Shown here: one piece after another, positions 32,191-45,679 of the stretch
Numbering within the stretch: the first letter of the stretch is position 1
Layout of the letters: each line of letters begins with the position of its first letter
From: Zanthoxylum bungeanum
Taxonomy: Eukaryota; Streptophyta; Magnoliopsida; Sapindales; Rutaceae
DNA length: 64,000 nt
Reading direction: 5' to 3'
Assembly: GCA_019454045.1 (NCBI GenBank)
Contig: SKCR01032779.1
Span: forward strand, 62,001 to 126,000
Program-made: the position numbers and the translations under genes
The notes under the pieces: generated by a model
What the model was told of the DNA's origin: nothing
What the model saw: the letters and a program-made list of their open reading frames with translations, nothing else
Database searches by the model: none

Positions 32191-34358
32191 GTCAAACTTC
32201 TCAAATTCTGACTCGTTGACCCGGCGCACTTTAGCAGATCCGGCGCATGCTGGGCGTCGCGGCGCGCATTGCTCCAGCGTCACGACGCGCAAAAGACGAA
32301 AATATTCCTGTTGATGCATTTTTGTCCGGTTTTGCCTCAAATTGCCTCCAGTGATTTCGAAACTTTATTTATCTGCAAAATAACAACAAAACACATCAAA
32401 ATGTTCACAAGACTCAAGAAACTATACAAAATATAAGGTTAAATGAGTGGGAAATAGTGATATAAATACCATTCATCAGCAACATATCATCAAATAATTA
32501 AATTGAACCAATATTACAATAAAATCATTTAAATCAACTTCACACATGCAATAAGCCTCCAAATCCATCCTCCAAATAAAAAACACCCAAATTTATAGAA
32601 AAGAAGAAACCCTAGAATCAATCTAGATAATCAAAAATATGAAACATGTTTTCAAAGCTTAGGGGTATTGAATATTACCTTTAATCTCTTAATTTCCTAA
32701 AGCTTTTCTTGATTTTTCTTCCCTTTCTTCCTTGAATCATCAAGCAAAATTTGAGAGTGTATTTTGAAGATGGGTTTCGGCCAAGCTTCCTTGGAAGGGA
32801 AATGAAAAATTTTTTACTTTAAAAAATCACAAGGATCGACTTTGGAGGGGCAAAAATGTCATTTTTCCAATTTAATTTCATTAAATTAAAATTAAACTTT
32901 ATGTTAGCAAATCAAATTTGCACATCTAAAGTTTAATTAAAACATGCCACATGTATCAATAATAATTAGCCAAATAACATAACAATTATGAAATATAGAT
33001 ATCATTTAATTATTTAAATATTTAATATCTAAATATCTAAATAATTAATTAATATAATTATTAATCCATCTGTATTTTATTTACATTAAATAAAATACGT
33101 ATAGAAGTGACATGTGTAAAAATATCATTTGATAATTAATTAATATGTATCAAATCAAATTTTGTATCAAATATAAATACATATTAATTATTAATTGACT
33201 GAAATGCCCATAATGCATGTATTTTTGTTTAACTGTTTAAACGATTCGAATTAACTCATTTAATTCGGTGAAGTATTTTGAATAATCTATATTATTCATA
33301 ATGTGTTGCCCAAGTACTCAACGAGTACATTTCATATTGTGGGGCTCTCTAAGTTTAGGTTTATCCATCAAGAAATCCAATTTCGTGTCCATAATCCATC
33401 CACTCATGAATTATGACGACCATAGATAATCTCGCTAAACTATGCAAGTGGAGGTCATTGCATAAGTATAATCCCTCTGTCACAGGCTATCCATATTATA
33501 CATGGGATATAGATAAGAACGTCAAATCCTTATGGTATAATATAGTCGACTTTCAAATTTACGATCTTTAAATAACACTCAGAACTTGATTCCGAAGTTA
33601 TACCACGGCCATGGATTTACTAGATCACAAACACGTGCAGGATACCTATGTCATGTACACAGGACTGACGGATTCTATCTTGATACGCACTGGATATCAT
33701 GAGTATCATTCCACACCCAACGAACAGGCGGAGGTCTGATCTCAATAGATCGGTGATGTGACTGTCATCGAAGTGTGGAGGATAACTCATATATCCACTA
33801 TGGTATCTCAAGTCGAAGGACCACTATGCTCACTCAACTGGAGAAGATTCCAATTGACGTTGGTGTATCATCTATTAGGACATCTTCAGTGAGTCGTTCA
33901 ATGTTTATCAAATAAACACATACATGTCTATATGAGTCTCCCGAGACTCTTGGTACATTGGGATAAACCATCGGACCAAGTCACGATATACGACATGTAC
34001 TGGTCTCAGTGGATTTTACTAACCGACCCGTGTTAGTAAATCTTGACCAGGAACTTTATTTAAGGTTATACAACTTATAGTGATGCTTACCAATGTCAAT
34101 TACAAACTACGTTATAACTGCTCACTACATTGTAAATCCTAGGGTCTTTGTCTAATATATACATATCACTAAATCAGATTTAGTTTCAATCTAATCTTAA
34201 TTAGATATCTAATCGTAATTAGATCAAATATGTATATAAAAGACAAGAGGTGCTACCATTAAATAAGTAATATTATGGAAAAAGGCATTAATCGTATTCA
34301 TAAATCGGACATAAATACGATCCGGATTGGCACTTCGAGCACCAACCCTAACAGTATG

Positions 34359-36906
34359 CCTGGGGTACTAGTATATAATGCATGAACTCCCAGTATCTGA
34401 TCCTCGAGTACGTCCTCAAAGTCCTATAGATATGTTAGTAAGAATTTATGAACTATTCGTATAACTTTCCTTATGAAGTAACTTGATTTCTTTTTTTTAA
34501 AAAAAATCTTTTCATAGTTACCTCGGTTCAATTTCTAAATGTCCAAGGCAAGCTATGAAAATAGACAGTAAAATTCTAAAGATACCCACCCAAGAAAGTA
34601 GGAAGAGAAAAAGAAAGCTATAAGAAAAGTAAGAAATAATACATAGATGTTCAAACAACCAGAGATAAGTTATGAGGATAGATAGTATGGTTTTGAAAAC
34701 ATTCACTGAATAGGGTAAAAGAAAAAGCTAAAAGAAAAGTATGATGTGTTGATGCCCAGAGTAATCAGAAGTAACTAGAAGTAGAGATGCAAAACGAATA
34801 GATAAGGAAGTGCGAGAACCTATAAAAGTAAAAAGAATAGAATAAGCCCGAGTAAGAGGAAAACTTAGGATAATTCCTTCCTTTCTCATAAGATTCTTTC
34901 CTTCCTAGTAAGATTCTTCCTCTTATCAGAAAAATTCTTCAAGTATGTCCAATAGCCCCGAATACCTCTTAAAGGTAGCAAACTCCCCGAGTAATGAGGA
35001 ATAGACAGAAAGATAAAAGAAACATGAACTCAAAACTAGACGTAGAAGTTTCAATAGACAAGGAATGCCAATGAATGTGTGGAGATTTTAAATCCCCAAA
35101 CCCAAGCCCGTAAATAAATAAGAGAAGATCGTAAGCAAAAATGATTAATTGCCTTAATATAAGAATTTGAAAGATAAGGTCCCGATTTACCTAGATACTC
35201 ATCTCTTATCTTTACCAGTCAAATAAATGGTCCTAACAGAGTCTATCTCATATCTACTTTACATGAGTAATAGACTATACCAGGACACAAAGTACCAGAA
35301 TAAGAACATCGACATCTGTCGAAACATTAGATGCATGTTTCAGCCATTCCCAGCCTAGATAAAGATAACCGTAAGAGACTTAGTACCCATAGCGATATAT
35401 TTTGAGACACAAGTAATGAACATTAAGAAATTGTTAACCTAGAAAGAGACCAAATAGGGCTTTCAAAGGTTAGAAAAGTAAGAACCTGACGTAAAACAAG
35501 ATTGGTAATTTGCCATAACAGTAAGGATCTTTAGATTAGAACAATGCCAGTAGGGATCCACGTAAGTGAAAAAGACAGACTCGTAAGGTTGAAGACACTC
35601 AGAAGTTAACAAAAGTACTAGTACGAGCTATAAATTTAAATGGCACGGTGCTAGCCTATAGCGAGAGCAGAGAGCCGAGATCTAGAAAGTAGCCAATAAG
35701 AATGAACCATCATTTACCTTGACAGCACGACTTAGAGCCAAAATATAGGATTTGAAAATAATAAAGAAGGGTACGGAAAAAGACAAGGGAGTTCAGTATG
35801 CTTAGTGGCATAGGGAATATAGCTTGGAGACAGTAACATAATTGAGAACTTTGGAAGAGTTGGTGAAAGTAGTGGAGCCTTAAAATTTGGGAGAGTCAAT
35901 GTAAATTTCAACAGAATGGATGATAATTTCCTTTCCAATAGTTCTACTCTAGGAAGTATATGGAGATCTAGTTAAACATGTGAGCATGTGTCCAACTCCT
36001 AACTTAGAGCTAGTAAGAAGTTGAACAAGTAAAGAAAAGCACCCGATAAGATGGACAGATTTCTAGGTAGCAAGATAGCCGAGTCAAGAGGTTCAATGAA
36101 AATAATAATAATAAGACAAAATAATCCAAGGTTACGGTAAGTCTAGCCAATCTAAAGGGGATAACCTGCCCTATCATAGAATAAAGAACTTTCAGGGAAG
36201 AAGAGACTCAGAGGAGTAAGAAGTCAAATAAGAGAATTCTCAGAAATTAGATATATGACTTATAGGGACCCCCAATATACTAGATGGAAGAACTAGTAAG
36301 AGAATAACATCTGAACCAAAAGATTTTAAAGATGCCCTAAGCAATCGAAGTTGATGAAATTCTCGGGGAAGTAAAGACGTAAAGAGTTCAAAGAATTGAG
36401 GTAAGAAGGAAAACTAAGAAATTGAGTAAACTTCGTAAGAAGGAATAACAAAGAGAGTATAGCAGGACTCAAAGAGATAGTAATGACTTCAGAGGGTTAA
36501 ACAACATAGACTATAAAAGGAAGAAGTACAGAGGCAACATGAGAAAGTTTTTAGAGAGCATGACTCTAGAGAAAGTTCACAAAAGAGGTAGGGTGTTCGA
36601 TAGTCGAAAATAATCAAAAGTAAAGTTGGAGGAGGCAAACTAGACAGTTTTTAGCAGTAATACCCTAGTGTAGGAAATGACACCAGTATGTATACACGAA
36701 AGTCCTAGGCTTATATATAAGCAGTATGTGCAACTAGATCACCATAACCAGAAAGGCATCAAGATAAGTTCCTACCCTCTCGACCCTAATTAAGATAACA
36801 ACAATAAAAAATAGGTCTTGATATTCGTCCTGATGAAATTCCTAGTAACAAATGAATCCATGGTGTGTCACAGTATCCTTTGAGATATGGCAAAGAACCT
36901 TCGTCA
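34359..36906 (+). other. Unreadable interior of gypsy D, left part
   Basis: No ORF with recognisable retroviral motifs is visible. The sequence is purine-rich on the plus strand, as expected for old gypsy coding sequence decayed by transitions. It is assigned to gypsy D by position between the primer site and the 3' end. Confidence 0.45.
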
Positions 36907-36911
36907 GGTAG

Positions 36912-37641
36912 TGTAAGAGTTTGTATAGTAAATAGTAATATGAATCCCACATAGGAAATGTAAAGGGAATATGAAAAGTTTATAAGTGGTATTCAAACAC
37001 TTGTATTAAATTGGAATGATAAGGCTTGGGCTTGGGCTTGGGCTTTGATGCATGGGTTGGATGTATGGTTGGCATGATAATTAATATATATTTAATATAT
37101 ATTAATTGGTCAAAAGATGGGCCTTGGGCCTTGGGGCTCTTGGGCTCTTGTGATTAATTAGCCTCCCTGTAATACTTTTTCTTTTTGTTTATTTTTTGGA
37201 TTTGAATTTTAATTTAAATCAAAAGAACATAACCCTACTGAAAAGTCATCAAGTTCAACTGTTTTTAACTGTCTATTTAAATAGAACAGTATGCATTTGA
37301 AAGTAGATTGAAACTTTGTGGAAAACACTGATTATCAAATCTGGTCTTTGGGAAACGAATTAAATAAGATATCAAGTAGATTCGCCAGGGGGTCGATTTC
37401 GGTGCAGAATTTCGACTTCAGATTGTTGAATCCTGGTGGCAGACGTCCGTAGAACTACAAGCACAAGAGTAGGGACGAAATTCTGCTATAGGACATAGCG
37501 TTACGCTAGCCTCAATCTCAAGTCTGTGAGTTTATAAATTTTGTTGTTGATTCTGTAAGTTTCTGTTGGTTTTGATTTGTATTACCTTTTCAAGTTTCTG
37601 TTTAAATAAAATTATTATATTCGTTGTTTGTTTCGTTAACA
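36912..37641 (+). repeat. 5' LTR of copia E
   Basis: It aligns with 42200-42923 along its length. Differences are a few substitutions and small indels, such as one extra GGGCTC-type unit near 37130. Confidence 0.95.
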
Positions 37642-37667
37642 ATCTATAGCAGAATTTTTTATTTTCG

Positions 37668-38554
37668 ATGGAACAATCTGCGAATGTTGTGAAGCCTCAT
37701 GTTGAGAAACCAGACAAGTTCAAAGGACTGGATTTCAAACGATGGCAACAGAAGATGTTGTTTTATCTAACAACATTGAACCTTGCACATGTCGTCAAGG
37801 AAGAATGCCCTGTGGCAGAGGGAGATAACATTCCTGCAGAAAAACTCAATGCAATTGATGCATGGAAACACAGTGAGTTTTTATGTAGGAATTATATTCT
37901 GAATAGTCTTGATGACTCTTTGTATGATGTATACAGATCTTATAAGACTGCCAAGGATCTATGGGATTCTCTGGAAAATAAATATAAGATCGAAGATGCT
38001 GGTTCAAAGAAGTTCATTGTGGGGAAATTTCTGAAGTACCAAATGGTAGACTCAAAAACTGTTGTCAACCAAGTGGAAGAATTGCAGATTCTTATCCATG
38101 AACTTGCGGCCGAAGGCATGACTCTACCGGTACAGTTTGCTGTCGGATCTGTTATAGAGAAATTGCCTCAATCTTGGAATGATTCAAGATACATCTCAAG
38201 CATAAAAAGACTGATATGTCAATGGAGGATTTGGTTCTCAAACTGAGGGTGCAAGAAGATCACCGCAAGAGTGAAGGGCTGAATGTCCCAGAATTTGAAG
38301 CCAAGGCAAATGTCATTGAGAGTGGAGGGGTGTCAAAGCCTAAGCCTCAAAACCAGAAGAATAAATGGAATAATAAAGGGAAAGATAAAAACCAGAAAGT
38401 TCTTGCTGCAAAAGGGAAGAATTTAAAGGGAATTAAAGGTGCTTGTTGGGTGTGTGGGAAAATTGGACACCGAGCACTAGACTGTCGCCACAAGAAAGGA
38501 AATACGGGTCCAAATGATAAGAACAGCAACAAACAGGCAAATATTGTTGAATGA
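37668..38554 (+). pseudogene. Copia E gag, one frameshift
   Basis: Gag assembles the particle and binds RNA. The ATG at 37668, 26 bp after the LTR, starts MEQSANVVKPHVEKPDKFKG, with the copia Gag core (FKRWQQKMLFYLTTLNL, NYILNSLDDSLYDVY, LWDSLENKYKIEDAG, KFLKYQMVDSKTV). Near 38200 the frame shifts, and the second piece (from 38216, SMEDLVLKLRVQEDHRK) leads to a zinc knuckle CWVCGKIGHRALDC (about 38445-38486). A stop follows at 38552. One indel separates it from an intact domain. Confidence 0.85.
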
Positions 38555-39841
38555 GGAAGAATTTGTTGGAATTGTTGTCTCTGAAGTGAATTTACTGACT
38601 GACAGTAAGGATTGGTGGGGGATACTGGTGCAACAAGACATATTTGTGGAAACAGAAATATGTTTGCTACTTACACTCCTAACAATGGCGAAGAAAAGTT
38701 ATATATGGGCAATGCAACTGCTGCAACTGTTGCTGGAAAAGGGAAAGTGGTTCTGAAATTCACTTCCGGGAAAGAACTTGCCCTAATGGATGTACTCCAT
38801 GTCCCTGAAATTACTAAGAATCTAATTTCTGGTCCTGTATTAAGCAAGAAGGGTTTTAAACTTGTATTTGAGTCTGACAAATTGTTCTTACTAAGGGTGG
38901 AACATTTGTAGGAAAGGGCTACCTTTCTGAAGGGCTATTTAAACTCAATGTAATTGCTGATGATGCTATTAATAAAATAAATAAGGCTTCTGTTTACTTG
39001 CTTGAATCTTCTACATTATGGCATGCTAGATTAGGTCACATTAACTTTAAATGTATGCATAGAATGGTCAATCTTGGCTTATTGCCTAATTGTACAAAAG
39101 ATAATATGCATAAATGTGAAACATGTGTTGAATCAAAGTTTGCTAGCAAGTCATATAAATCTGTGACTAAGAGATCAAATGAATTATTAGAATTAATTCA
39201 TACAGATTTGGGTGATTTTAAATCAATACCAAGTCGTGGCGGAAAGAATTACTACATCACTTTTATAGATGATAGTAGTAGATACTGTTATGTATATTTG
39301 ATACATAGCAAAGATGAGTCTTTGAATATGTTTAAGACATATAAAGCTGAGGTGGAAAATCAGTTAGACAATAAGATCAAAATATTGCGATCTGATAGAG
39401 GCGGAGAATATGAATCTAATGCCTTCGCAGAATTTTGTGCTTCTAATGGAATAATTCATCAAACAACAGCACCCTATTCTCCACAACAGAATGGGGTGGC
39501 TGAACGGAAAAATAGAACTTAAAAAATATGATGAATTCCATGCTTAACAGTTCTGGTTTACCACATAATATGTGGGGTGAAGCGTTACTTACAGCTAACA
39601 CCATCTTAAACAGAATTCCACCAAAGAAAAGTGGTCAATCTCCATATGAAAAATGGAAGAAAAGGCTACCGGCATACAAAATCCTGAAAGTGTGGGGTTG
39701 CCTAGCAAAGGTTCAAGTTCCTTGCCTAAAAGAGTTAAACTTGGACCTAAAACCATTGATTGTGTGTTTATTGGATATGCCAATAATAGTGCGGCATACC
39801 GTTTTCTAGTAATTAAATCTGGATTTCGGATATCCAAGTAA
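38555..39841 (+). pseudogene. Copia E protease and integrase, broken
   Basis: Protease cleaves Gag-Pol and integrase inserts the DNA. The protease active site reads DTGATRHIC (about 38621). The frame shifts near 38895. Integrase follows: zinc-binding region WHARLGHIN...CETC, then the DDE core with its first Asp in IHTDLGDF, second in RSDRGGEY and Glu in QQNGVAERKNRT. A stop occurs at 39520-39522. The C-terminal part (NMWGEALLTANTILNRIP, YKILKVWGC, DCVFIGYANNSAAYRF) continues in two further frames. Confidence 0.85.
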
Positions 39842-39924
39842 ATACAATTATTGAGTCTAATAATGCTGAATGGTTTGAGCATATATTTCCTTATAAGGAT
39901 AGACTTGATAAAAATAAACGGAAA

Positions 39925-41645
39925 ATGCCTGAATTTAATCAAGAGAATGAGAATGATATTGCCTCTTCGTCTGGTGTTCAAATCAAGGATTTGGAACCAA
40001 ATAAATCAACTCTCCAAGAGAAAGATTTAGAACCTAGAAGAGGAAAAAGAATCAAGGTTGCAAAAGATTATGGACCTGATTTTTTAACCTTTCTCACTGA
40101 AGTTGAGCCTCAAACATATCAAGAGGCCATAACTTCGTCTGAGTCTGTTTATTGGCAGGAAGCAATAAATAGCGAAGTAGAATCCATTCTACAAAATCAT
40201 ACGTGGGAGTTAGTAGACTTACCATCTGGTTGCAAACCGATTGGTTATAAATGGATTTTCAAAAAGAAATTGAAGCCTGATGGTACAATTGATAAATACA
40301 AAGCTCGTTTGGTAGCTAAAGGATACCGTCAAAAACAAGGACTTGATTTCTTTGACACATACTCACCAGTAACCAGAATAACATCTATAAGGATGTTAAT
40401 AGCGATTGCAGCAATTTATAATTTGGAAATACATCAAATGGATGTAAAAACTGCATTCTTAAATGGTGAGTTGGATGAAGAAATTTATATGGAACAACCT
40501 GAAGGGTTTGTAGCAAAAGGACAAGATAATAAAGTATGTAAGCTTGTGAAGTCACTTTATGGACTTAAACAAGCACCAAAACAATGGCATGAGAAATTTG
40601 ATCATACCATGTTATCACATGGATTTCGGATCAATGAATGTGATAAATGTGTTTATATCAAGAAAATGAATAATGGTTCATATGTCATTGTATGCTTATA
40701 TGTTGATGATATGCTCATCATGGGACCAAATTAAGTGTCATAAACTCCACGAAGAAAATATTGAATTCGACCTTTGATATGAAAGACATGGGAAAAGCTG
40801 ATGTTATCTTAGGAATTCGAATTCAAAGAAGTAGTGATGGTTATGTTCTAAGCCAATCACACTACGTGGAAGCAATTCTTCGAAAATTTGGACATTTTGA
40901 TAGTAGTCCATTTAAAACTCCTTTTGATCCTAAGAGTACATTAAAGAAAAATGTTGGGGACAGTGTGTCACAACTAGAATATTCTCGTATAATTGGGACG
41001 TTACAATACATCACGAATTGTACTAGACCAGACATTGCCTACTCTGTGAATAGATTGGCAAGATATACGAGTAATCTTCACATGATCATTGGGATGCTTT
41101 AGTTAGAGTATTAAGATATCTTAAATACTCAATGAAGTATGGTTTACACTATACAAAATATCCACCAGTTTTTGGAAGGATATAGTGATGCCAATTGGAT
41201 TTCGAATGATACAGAAAAAAGCAACTAGTGGATATGTGTTTACACTTGGTGGAGCTGCAGTATCATGGAAATCACAAAAACAAACGTGTATAGCACGTTC
41301 AACAATGGAATCAGAATTCATAGCCTTGGATAAAGCTGCTGAAGAAGCGGAATGGCTAAAGAATTTTTGGAAGATATTCCAATGTGGCCTCAACCTGTGA
41401 CGGCCATATGTGTGCACTGTGACTGCATGGCTGCTATTGGTAGAGCAAAGAGCCATATGTATAATGGGAAGTCAAGGCACATAAGACGAAGACATAACAC
41501 TATAAAACATATGCTCTCGACTGGCATTATTTCCATTGATTTTGTAAAATCAAAGGAGAATATTGCAGATCAATTAACAAAGGGTATACCAAAGGAGCAA
41601 GTGTTATATTTATCGAGGGGAATGGGCTTAAAGCCAACACAATGA
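39925..41645 (+). pseudogene. Copia E reverse transcriptase and RNase H, broken
   Basis: RT reads as one long frame of 269 codons: WIFKKKLKPDGTIDKYKARL, MDVKTAFLNGELDEEIYMEQ, SLYGLKQAPKQWHEKFD and an intact CLYVDDMLIMG catalytic box, then a stop at 40732-40734. The next piece (40761-41102) carries MKDMGKADVILGIRI and GTLQYITNCTRPDIAYSVNR, followed by a frameshift. RNase H continues at about 41185-41645 ([45 protein letters not shown]). At least three lesions break it. Confidence 0.9.
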
Positions 41646-42190
41646 GAAGTAACTTAGCGGAAACCCAACCTAGCAATTTGGTAAATCAAAGTCTAGGTTC
41701 AATGTGGAAAACTAGTTGGGTGAAACTCAATAATAGAGCATAACGAGTTGCTCATTCCTATGATAAGAGAAATTATGCTCTTATGATGATACGAGGATGA
41801 ATGATTGATCATTCTTAATGACAAAAATAATTTTACGATACTTATAAATTTTGTGTCACCTATATAGGAGTAATGTGGGGTCGCATTTATGAGAATTAAA
41901 TGGCTAAATTCTCTAAAGCTCCTATGAATCCAGGATTGTTCAGGACCAAAATGAACACAACCGTATGAATCGAAGATGTCGAAATTGAATATGTGTGATA
42001 CTTATTGCCTTGATTTACAAAATATGATGAACAGTTCAATGTCTCCTATACACACTGACTCATCGGTAAATCCAATAAGTATTTACTAAGGAAGGTTCAA
42101 GTCCAAAAGACACCTCTCCTGATGCATATCAATTTTAAGGTTTCTCCAGATCATGTTATGTACAGTATTGCCACTATTTACTATACAAAT

Positions 42191-42199
42191 GTGGGGTAT
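42191..42199 (+). other. Polypurine tract of copia E
   Basis: GTGGGGTAT immediately precedes the 3' LTR. Confidence 0.65.
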
Positions 42200-42923
42200 T
42201 GTAAGAGTTTGTATAGTAAATAGTAATATGAATCCCACATAGGAAATGTAAAGGGAATATGAAAAGTTTATAAGTGGTATTCAAACACTTGTATTAAATT
42301 GGAATGATAAGGCTTGGGCTTGGGCTTGGGCTTTGATGCATGGTTGGATGTATGGTTGGCATGATAATTAATATATATTTAATATATATTAATTGGTCAA
42401 AAGATGGGCCTTGGGCCTTGGGGCTTGGGCTCTTGTGATTAATTAGCCTCCCTGTAATACTTTTTCTTTTTGTTTATTTTTTGGATTTGAATTTTAATTT
42501 AAATCAAAAGAACATAACCCTACTGAAAAGTCATCAAGTTCAACTGTTTCTAACTGTCTATTAAATAGAACAGTATGCATTTGAAAGTAGATTGAAACTT
42601 TGTGGAAAACATGATTATCAAATCTGGTCTTTGGGAAACGAATTAAATAAGATATCAAGTAGATTCGCCAGGGGGTCGATTTCGGTGCAGAATTTCGACT
42701 TCAGATTGTTGAATCCTGGTGGCAGACGTCCGTAGAACTACAAGCACAAGAGTAGGGACGAAATTCTGCTATAGGACATAGCGTTACGCTAGCCTCAATC
42801 TCAAGTCTGTGAGTTTATAAATTTTGTTGTTGATTCTGTAAGTTTCTGTTGGTTTTGATTTGTATTACTTTTCAAGTTTCTGTTTAAATAAAATTAGTAT
42901 ATTCGTTGTTTGTTTCATTAACA
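42200..42923 (+). repeat. 3' LTR of copia E
   Basis: It matches 36912-37641 and is followed directly by the GGTAG target duplication. Confidence 0.95.
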
Positions 42924-42928
42924 GGTAG

Positions 42929-44308
42929 TACCCCTTGGAGAAGAAGACAGGGACGGAGATTCTAGAAGTTTTAGATATATGATAAGAGTAGAAGAGAAGA
43001 AGAAAGGAACTTCAAGTAAAGAGTTTAAAAGAGAAACTGTCAATAGAGAGTAATGAGAAGAGGGAACATTAGACAAGCAATGACATGAATTTATGAGTGA
43101 CAACGATAGACATGATCAATGGTGCATATTAACAAACATTTCCATTTAAGGACTAAAGAAGAAAGGTATCAACGGGATACATTGTGAAATGAATAACGAC
43201 GAGTCATTAAATGTTAGTGTAAGAGCCGAAACTCTATTAAATATGGAGTTGAAAGAAGGATAGAGAGTATAGCCTACATGATTCCTTCACAGTGCACCGT
43301 AGTAGATAACACTTGGGGATGACATGAAACAAATTTTTGAGGTACATAAAGAATCTGGTCATGAACTATAAGGTCCTAAGTACGAGATAGATAGGGATAT
43401 GAGAGTCTTAAAAATAGAGCCGAAAATAATTGGCGCTTAGTAAAGAAGAAATAAAAAGGGAAAATAACTCATGGAAAGAAATACTGAGGTCAAATCGGGG
43501 TTATGGGAATAAGAAAGTGTTAGATATGGTCATTCGTAAAATAATAAGGTATACTTTTGTATATTTTTACTCCAGAGTTAAGGCGGAATATAAGGAAACC
43601 TGACTAGAGGAGACTCCAGAAACCTTAGAGACGTGAGAGTACTAGCTGAAAAGAATTCCCCATATAGACTAAGCATTGTTATTAAAGATTAATATAAACT
43701 TGGGTAGTGGTGGATACGACCACATCGACAATTATAAAGTAAAAATCTAGCTAGGACCTTACCAATTAACCATGATTGATGAAAGCAATAATAAGATGAG
43801 AGATCGTCTAGAAAGAGGTATGAGGTTTTAAATCCTTAATGATAAGAACCAAGTGAAGTGAAATACAGTTATAGCTCACCAAACAGGAAAATGGTAATTC
43901 ACTTGAGCATCAGTTCGAGGAAACTAAAGAACTAGCCATAAGAAAATAAGTAATTCTGGAGCATCTTACAAGATATCAGGAAGCATAAGATGAAAGATAA
44001 TAATTTTCATGAATGATAAGTTTCATGAACGGTTCACACTTTTATAGGGACAAGAAATAGTAGACAGATTATGTTCCCCACACAAGAACATGGTTCCTGA
44101 AAGGACTCCCAAAGGTTAGGCTGTCAGCTATGAGAATTAAAGATACTGTATCAGAATAAGAGATTCCTAGAAGTAACAGTACTAAGTTCTGAAGTAGTAA
44201 AGTAAGAAGGAAGTTAAGAAATTTAAGGGTAGCAGGGACACATATATCCTCGAACCAAGACAAATCTTCGAGTTAAACCTCAAAAATGATTCGAGGACGA
44301 ATCCTATT
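42929..44308 (+). other. Unreadable interior of gypsy D, right part
   Basis: No ORF is recognisable. The final bases, CGAGGACGAATCC just before the polypurine tract, match the usual 3' end of Del/Tekay-like elements. Confidence 0.5.
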
Positions 44309-44320
44309 TAGGGGAGAATT
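44309..44320 (+). other. Polypurine tract of gypsy D
   Basis: TAGGGGAGAATT directly precedes the LTR start TGTAACG. Confidence 0.7.
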
Positions 44321-45679
44321 TGTAACGTCCGGAAATCTTGACTACTATTCCATTGTGAGACTATGATATATAATGAAAATTTTGTTCGAACATATATATA
44401 CACTCATAAAATGATTTGGGGACAGTCGGTAAATTCTTTGAAATTTCGATACAAAATTGTACGATGTTTCACTCCGGACAATCTATATTTTTTAGTTTAT
44501 AACTCTCTCATACGAACTCCGATTTTTATTAACTTTATATCATCGGAAAGCTAAGATCGAGACCTACAACTTCCACGTTAAATAGTTTTCCAAATTCGAA
44601 ACAGAAGCAAGTTAAAAACGCAGGTAAAACATCTAGATGAATAGTGACTGTGGACCATCTAGAGAAATCTCAAAGTTTCTCAAAGTTTCTAAACTTTTCT
44701 TCATAAAATAAAATTTAAAATAGCCTCTAGTATAAAAGAGGGACACTATTCAAACATTACCAAATGTTTGAAGAGATGAAGAAATATGAGAAGAGGGAGA
44801 AGGAGAAAGAAGAAGAAGAAGGAATGAAGAAGAATGAAGAGGAAACAAGGAAGAGGAAACAAGTGTCAAATAAATACTCATCAAACAAAGAAGAAGAAAA
44901 ACCACCATGGGAAGCTTGAGGAGTGAAGGAAATCAAACGAATATAAGGTAATGGAACTTTGACCCAAATTTGGAATTATAAAATCTGGATGATATGAAGA
45001 TATGTTGGTGTTAGTGGCATACTAGGGATTGCATTTAGTGAGAAAATGAGCATGGAAATTAATTGAATTAAGAATTATTCAATATTTGAAAATTCTAAGT
45101 ATTGAGCTAAAACTAGAACAAATAAATTAAAGAATTATTTGAGGATGTTAACTTGGTATAGAATATGTGAAGTTGAAGTTTGATGGAGTAAATTATGTAA
45201 TGGTTTTGATATAGAAGTGTTGGTGATGCATTTAGAATGAGATAGACCTTGAGAAGCAAGTTTAGAATCTTAGAAAACAGGCTAGCGTTGTAACGCCAAA
45301 AGGGGCAGCGTCGCGATGCGTACTGGGAATTTTTCCACAGATTCATTTCTGGAATTGTGAGCTTTGCGACACCCAAGGCTTTACGTCACGATGCGGAGAT
45401 AAGGGGATGCTCACTGGATTGCCAGCATGTGTGTGAGTGTCGCGACGCGTGAGTAAAATTTTCCCCAGATCAGTATTAGTTCCTTTCAATTTCATCATAG
45501 TGTGTTAGAGGCCGCCTTATAGGTCTCGTATAATTTCGCATACAAGCATTACATCAAGGCACAAGCATGATAAGATTTTTAGTTAAAGCATATAGATGTG
45601 TTAGTAAGCTTAGCTAAGTTCCGAAGCCTATTTTACAACTTATATGCTAATTAAGTTTTCGATCATAGATTATCCTTAA

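Larger units (their letters stand above)
30223..32478 (-). mobile_element. Solo gypsy-type LTR (TSD GCAAC) nested in the solo copia LTR
   Basis: GCAAC occurs at 30218-30222 and 32479-32483. The insert runs TGACCGGTGT...ATTCATCA, 2256 bp, with no coding sequence. The start style (TGAC..., then GTATCGATCCCACGAGGAC) and shared CCATATAGGCGGTA-like words relate it to the gypsy B LTR. It carries four or more CCAACCGACCAATCTGGCGG-like repeats at 31140-31410, CpG palindromes at 31723 and a dense promoter-motif cluster at 31760-32190. The 155-residue ORF at 31873-32340 is just the reverse of that repetitive region. Confidence 0.85.
29566..34353 (-). mobile_element. Solo copia LTR (TSD GTATG) inside gypsy D
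   Basis: GTATG occurs at 29561-29565 and 34354-34358. On the minus strand the insert begins TGTTAGGGTTGGTGCTC, matching the LTR starts at 46101 and 58551, and ends with their typical CAAAATCCCAACA-like terminus. There is no internal coding region. After removing the nested insertion (30223-32478 plus 5 bp) it is about 2.5 kb, close to the 2.35-kb LTRs elsewhere in the window. This is a solo LTR left by LTR-LTR recombination. Confidence 0.85.
36912..42923 (+). mobile_element. Full-length Ty1/copia element E, TSD GGTAG
   Basis: LTRs of about 730 bp (36912-37641 and 42200-42923) start TGTAAGAG and end TTAACA. GGTAG flanks both ends (36907-36911 and 42924-42928). The interior holds gag, protease, integrase, RT and RNase H in order, with a few frameshifts and stops. 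The LTRs are nearly identical, so the insertion is relatively recent. The sequence after the left LTR (ATCTATAGCAGAATTTT) is not the TGGTATCAGAGC type of primer site seen in elements A, C and F. Confidence 0.95.

Noticed and set aside
31873..32340. A 155-codon minus-strand ORF, one of the longer ones, with many His, Arg and Thr
   Set aside because: It is the reverse of the repeat-rich GACGTGGC/CACGTG region of a solo LTR. The peptide is low complexity and an overlapping frame is open for the same reason.
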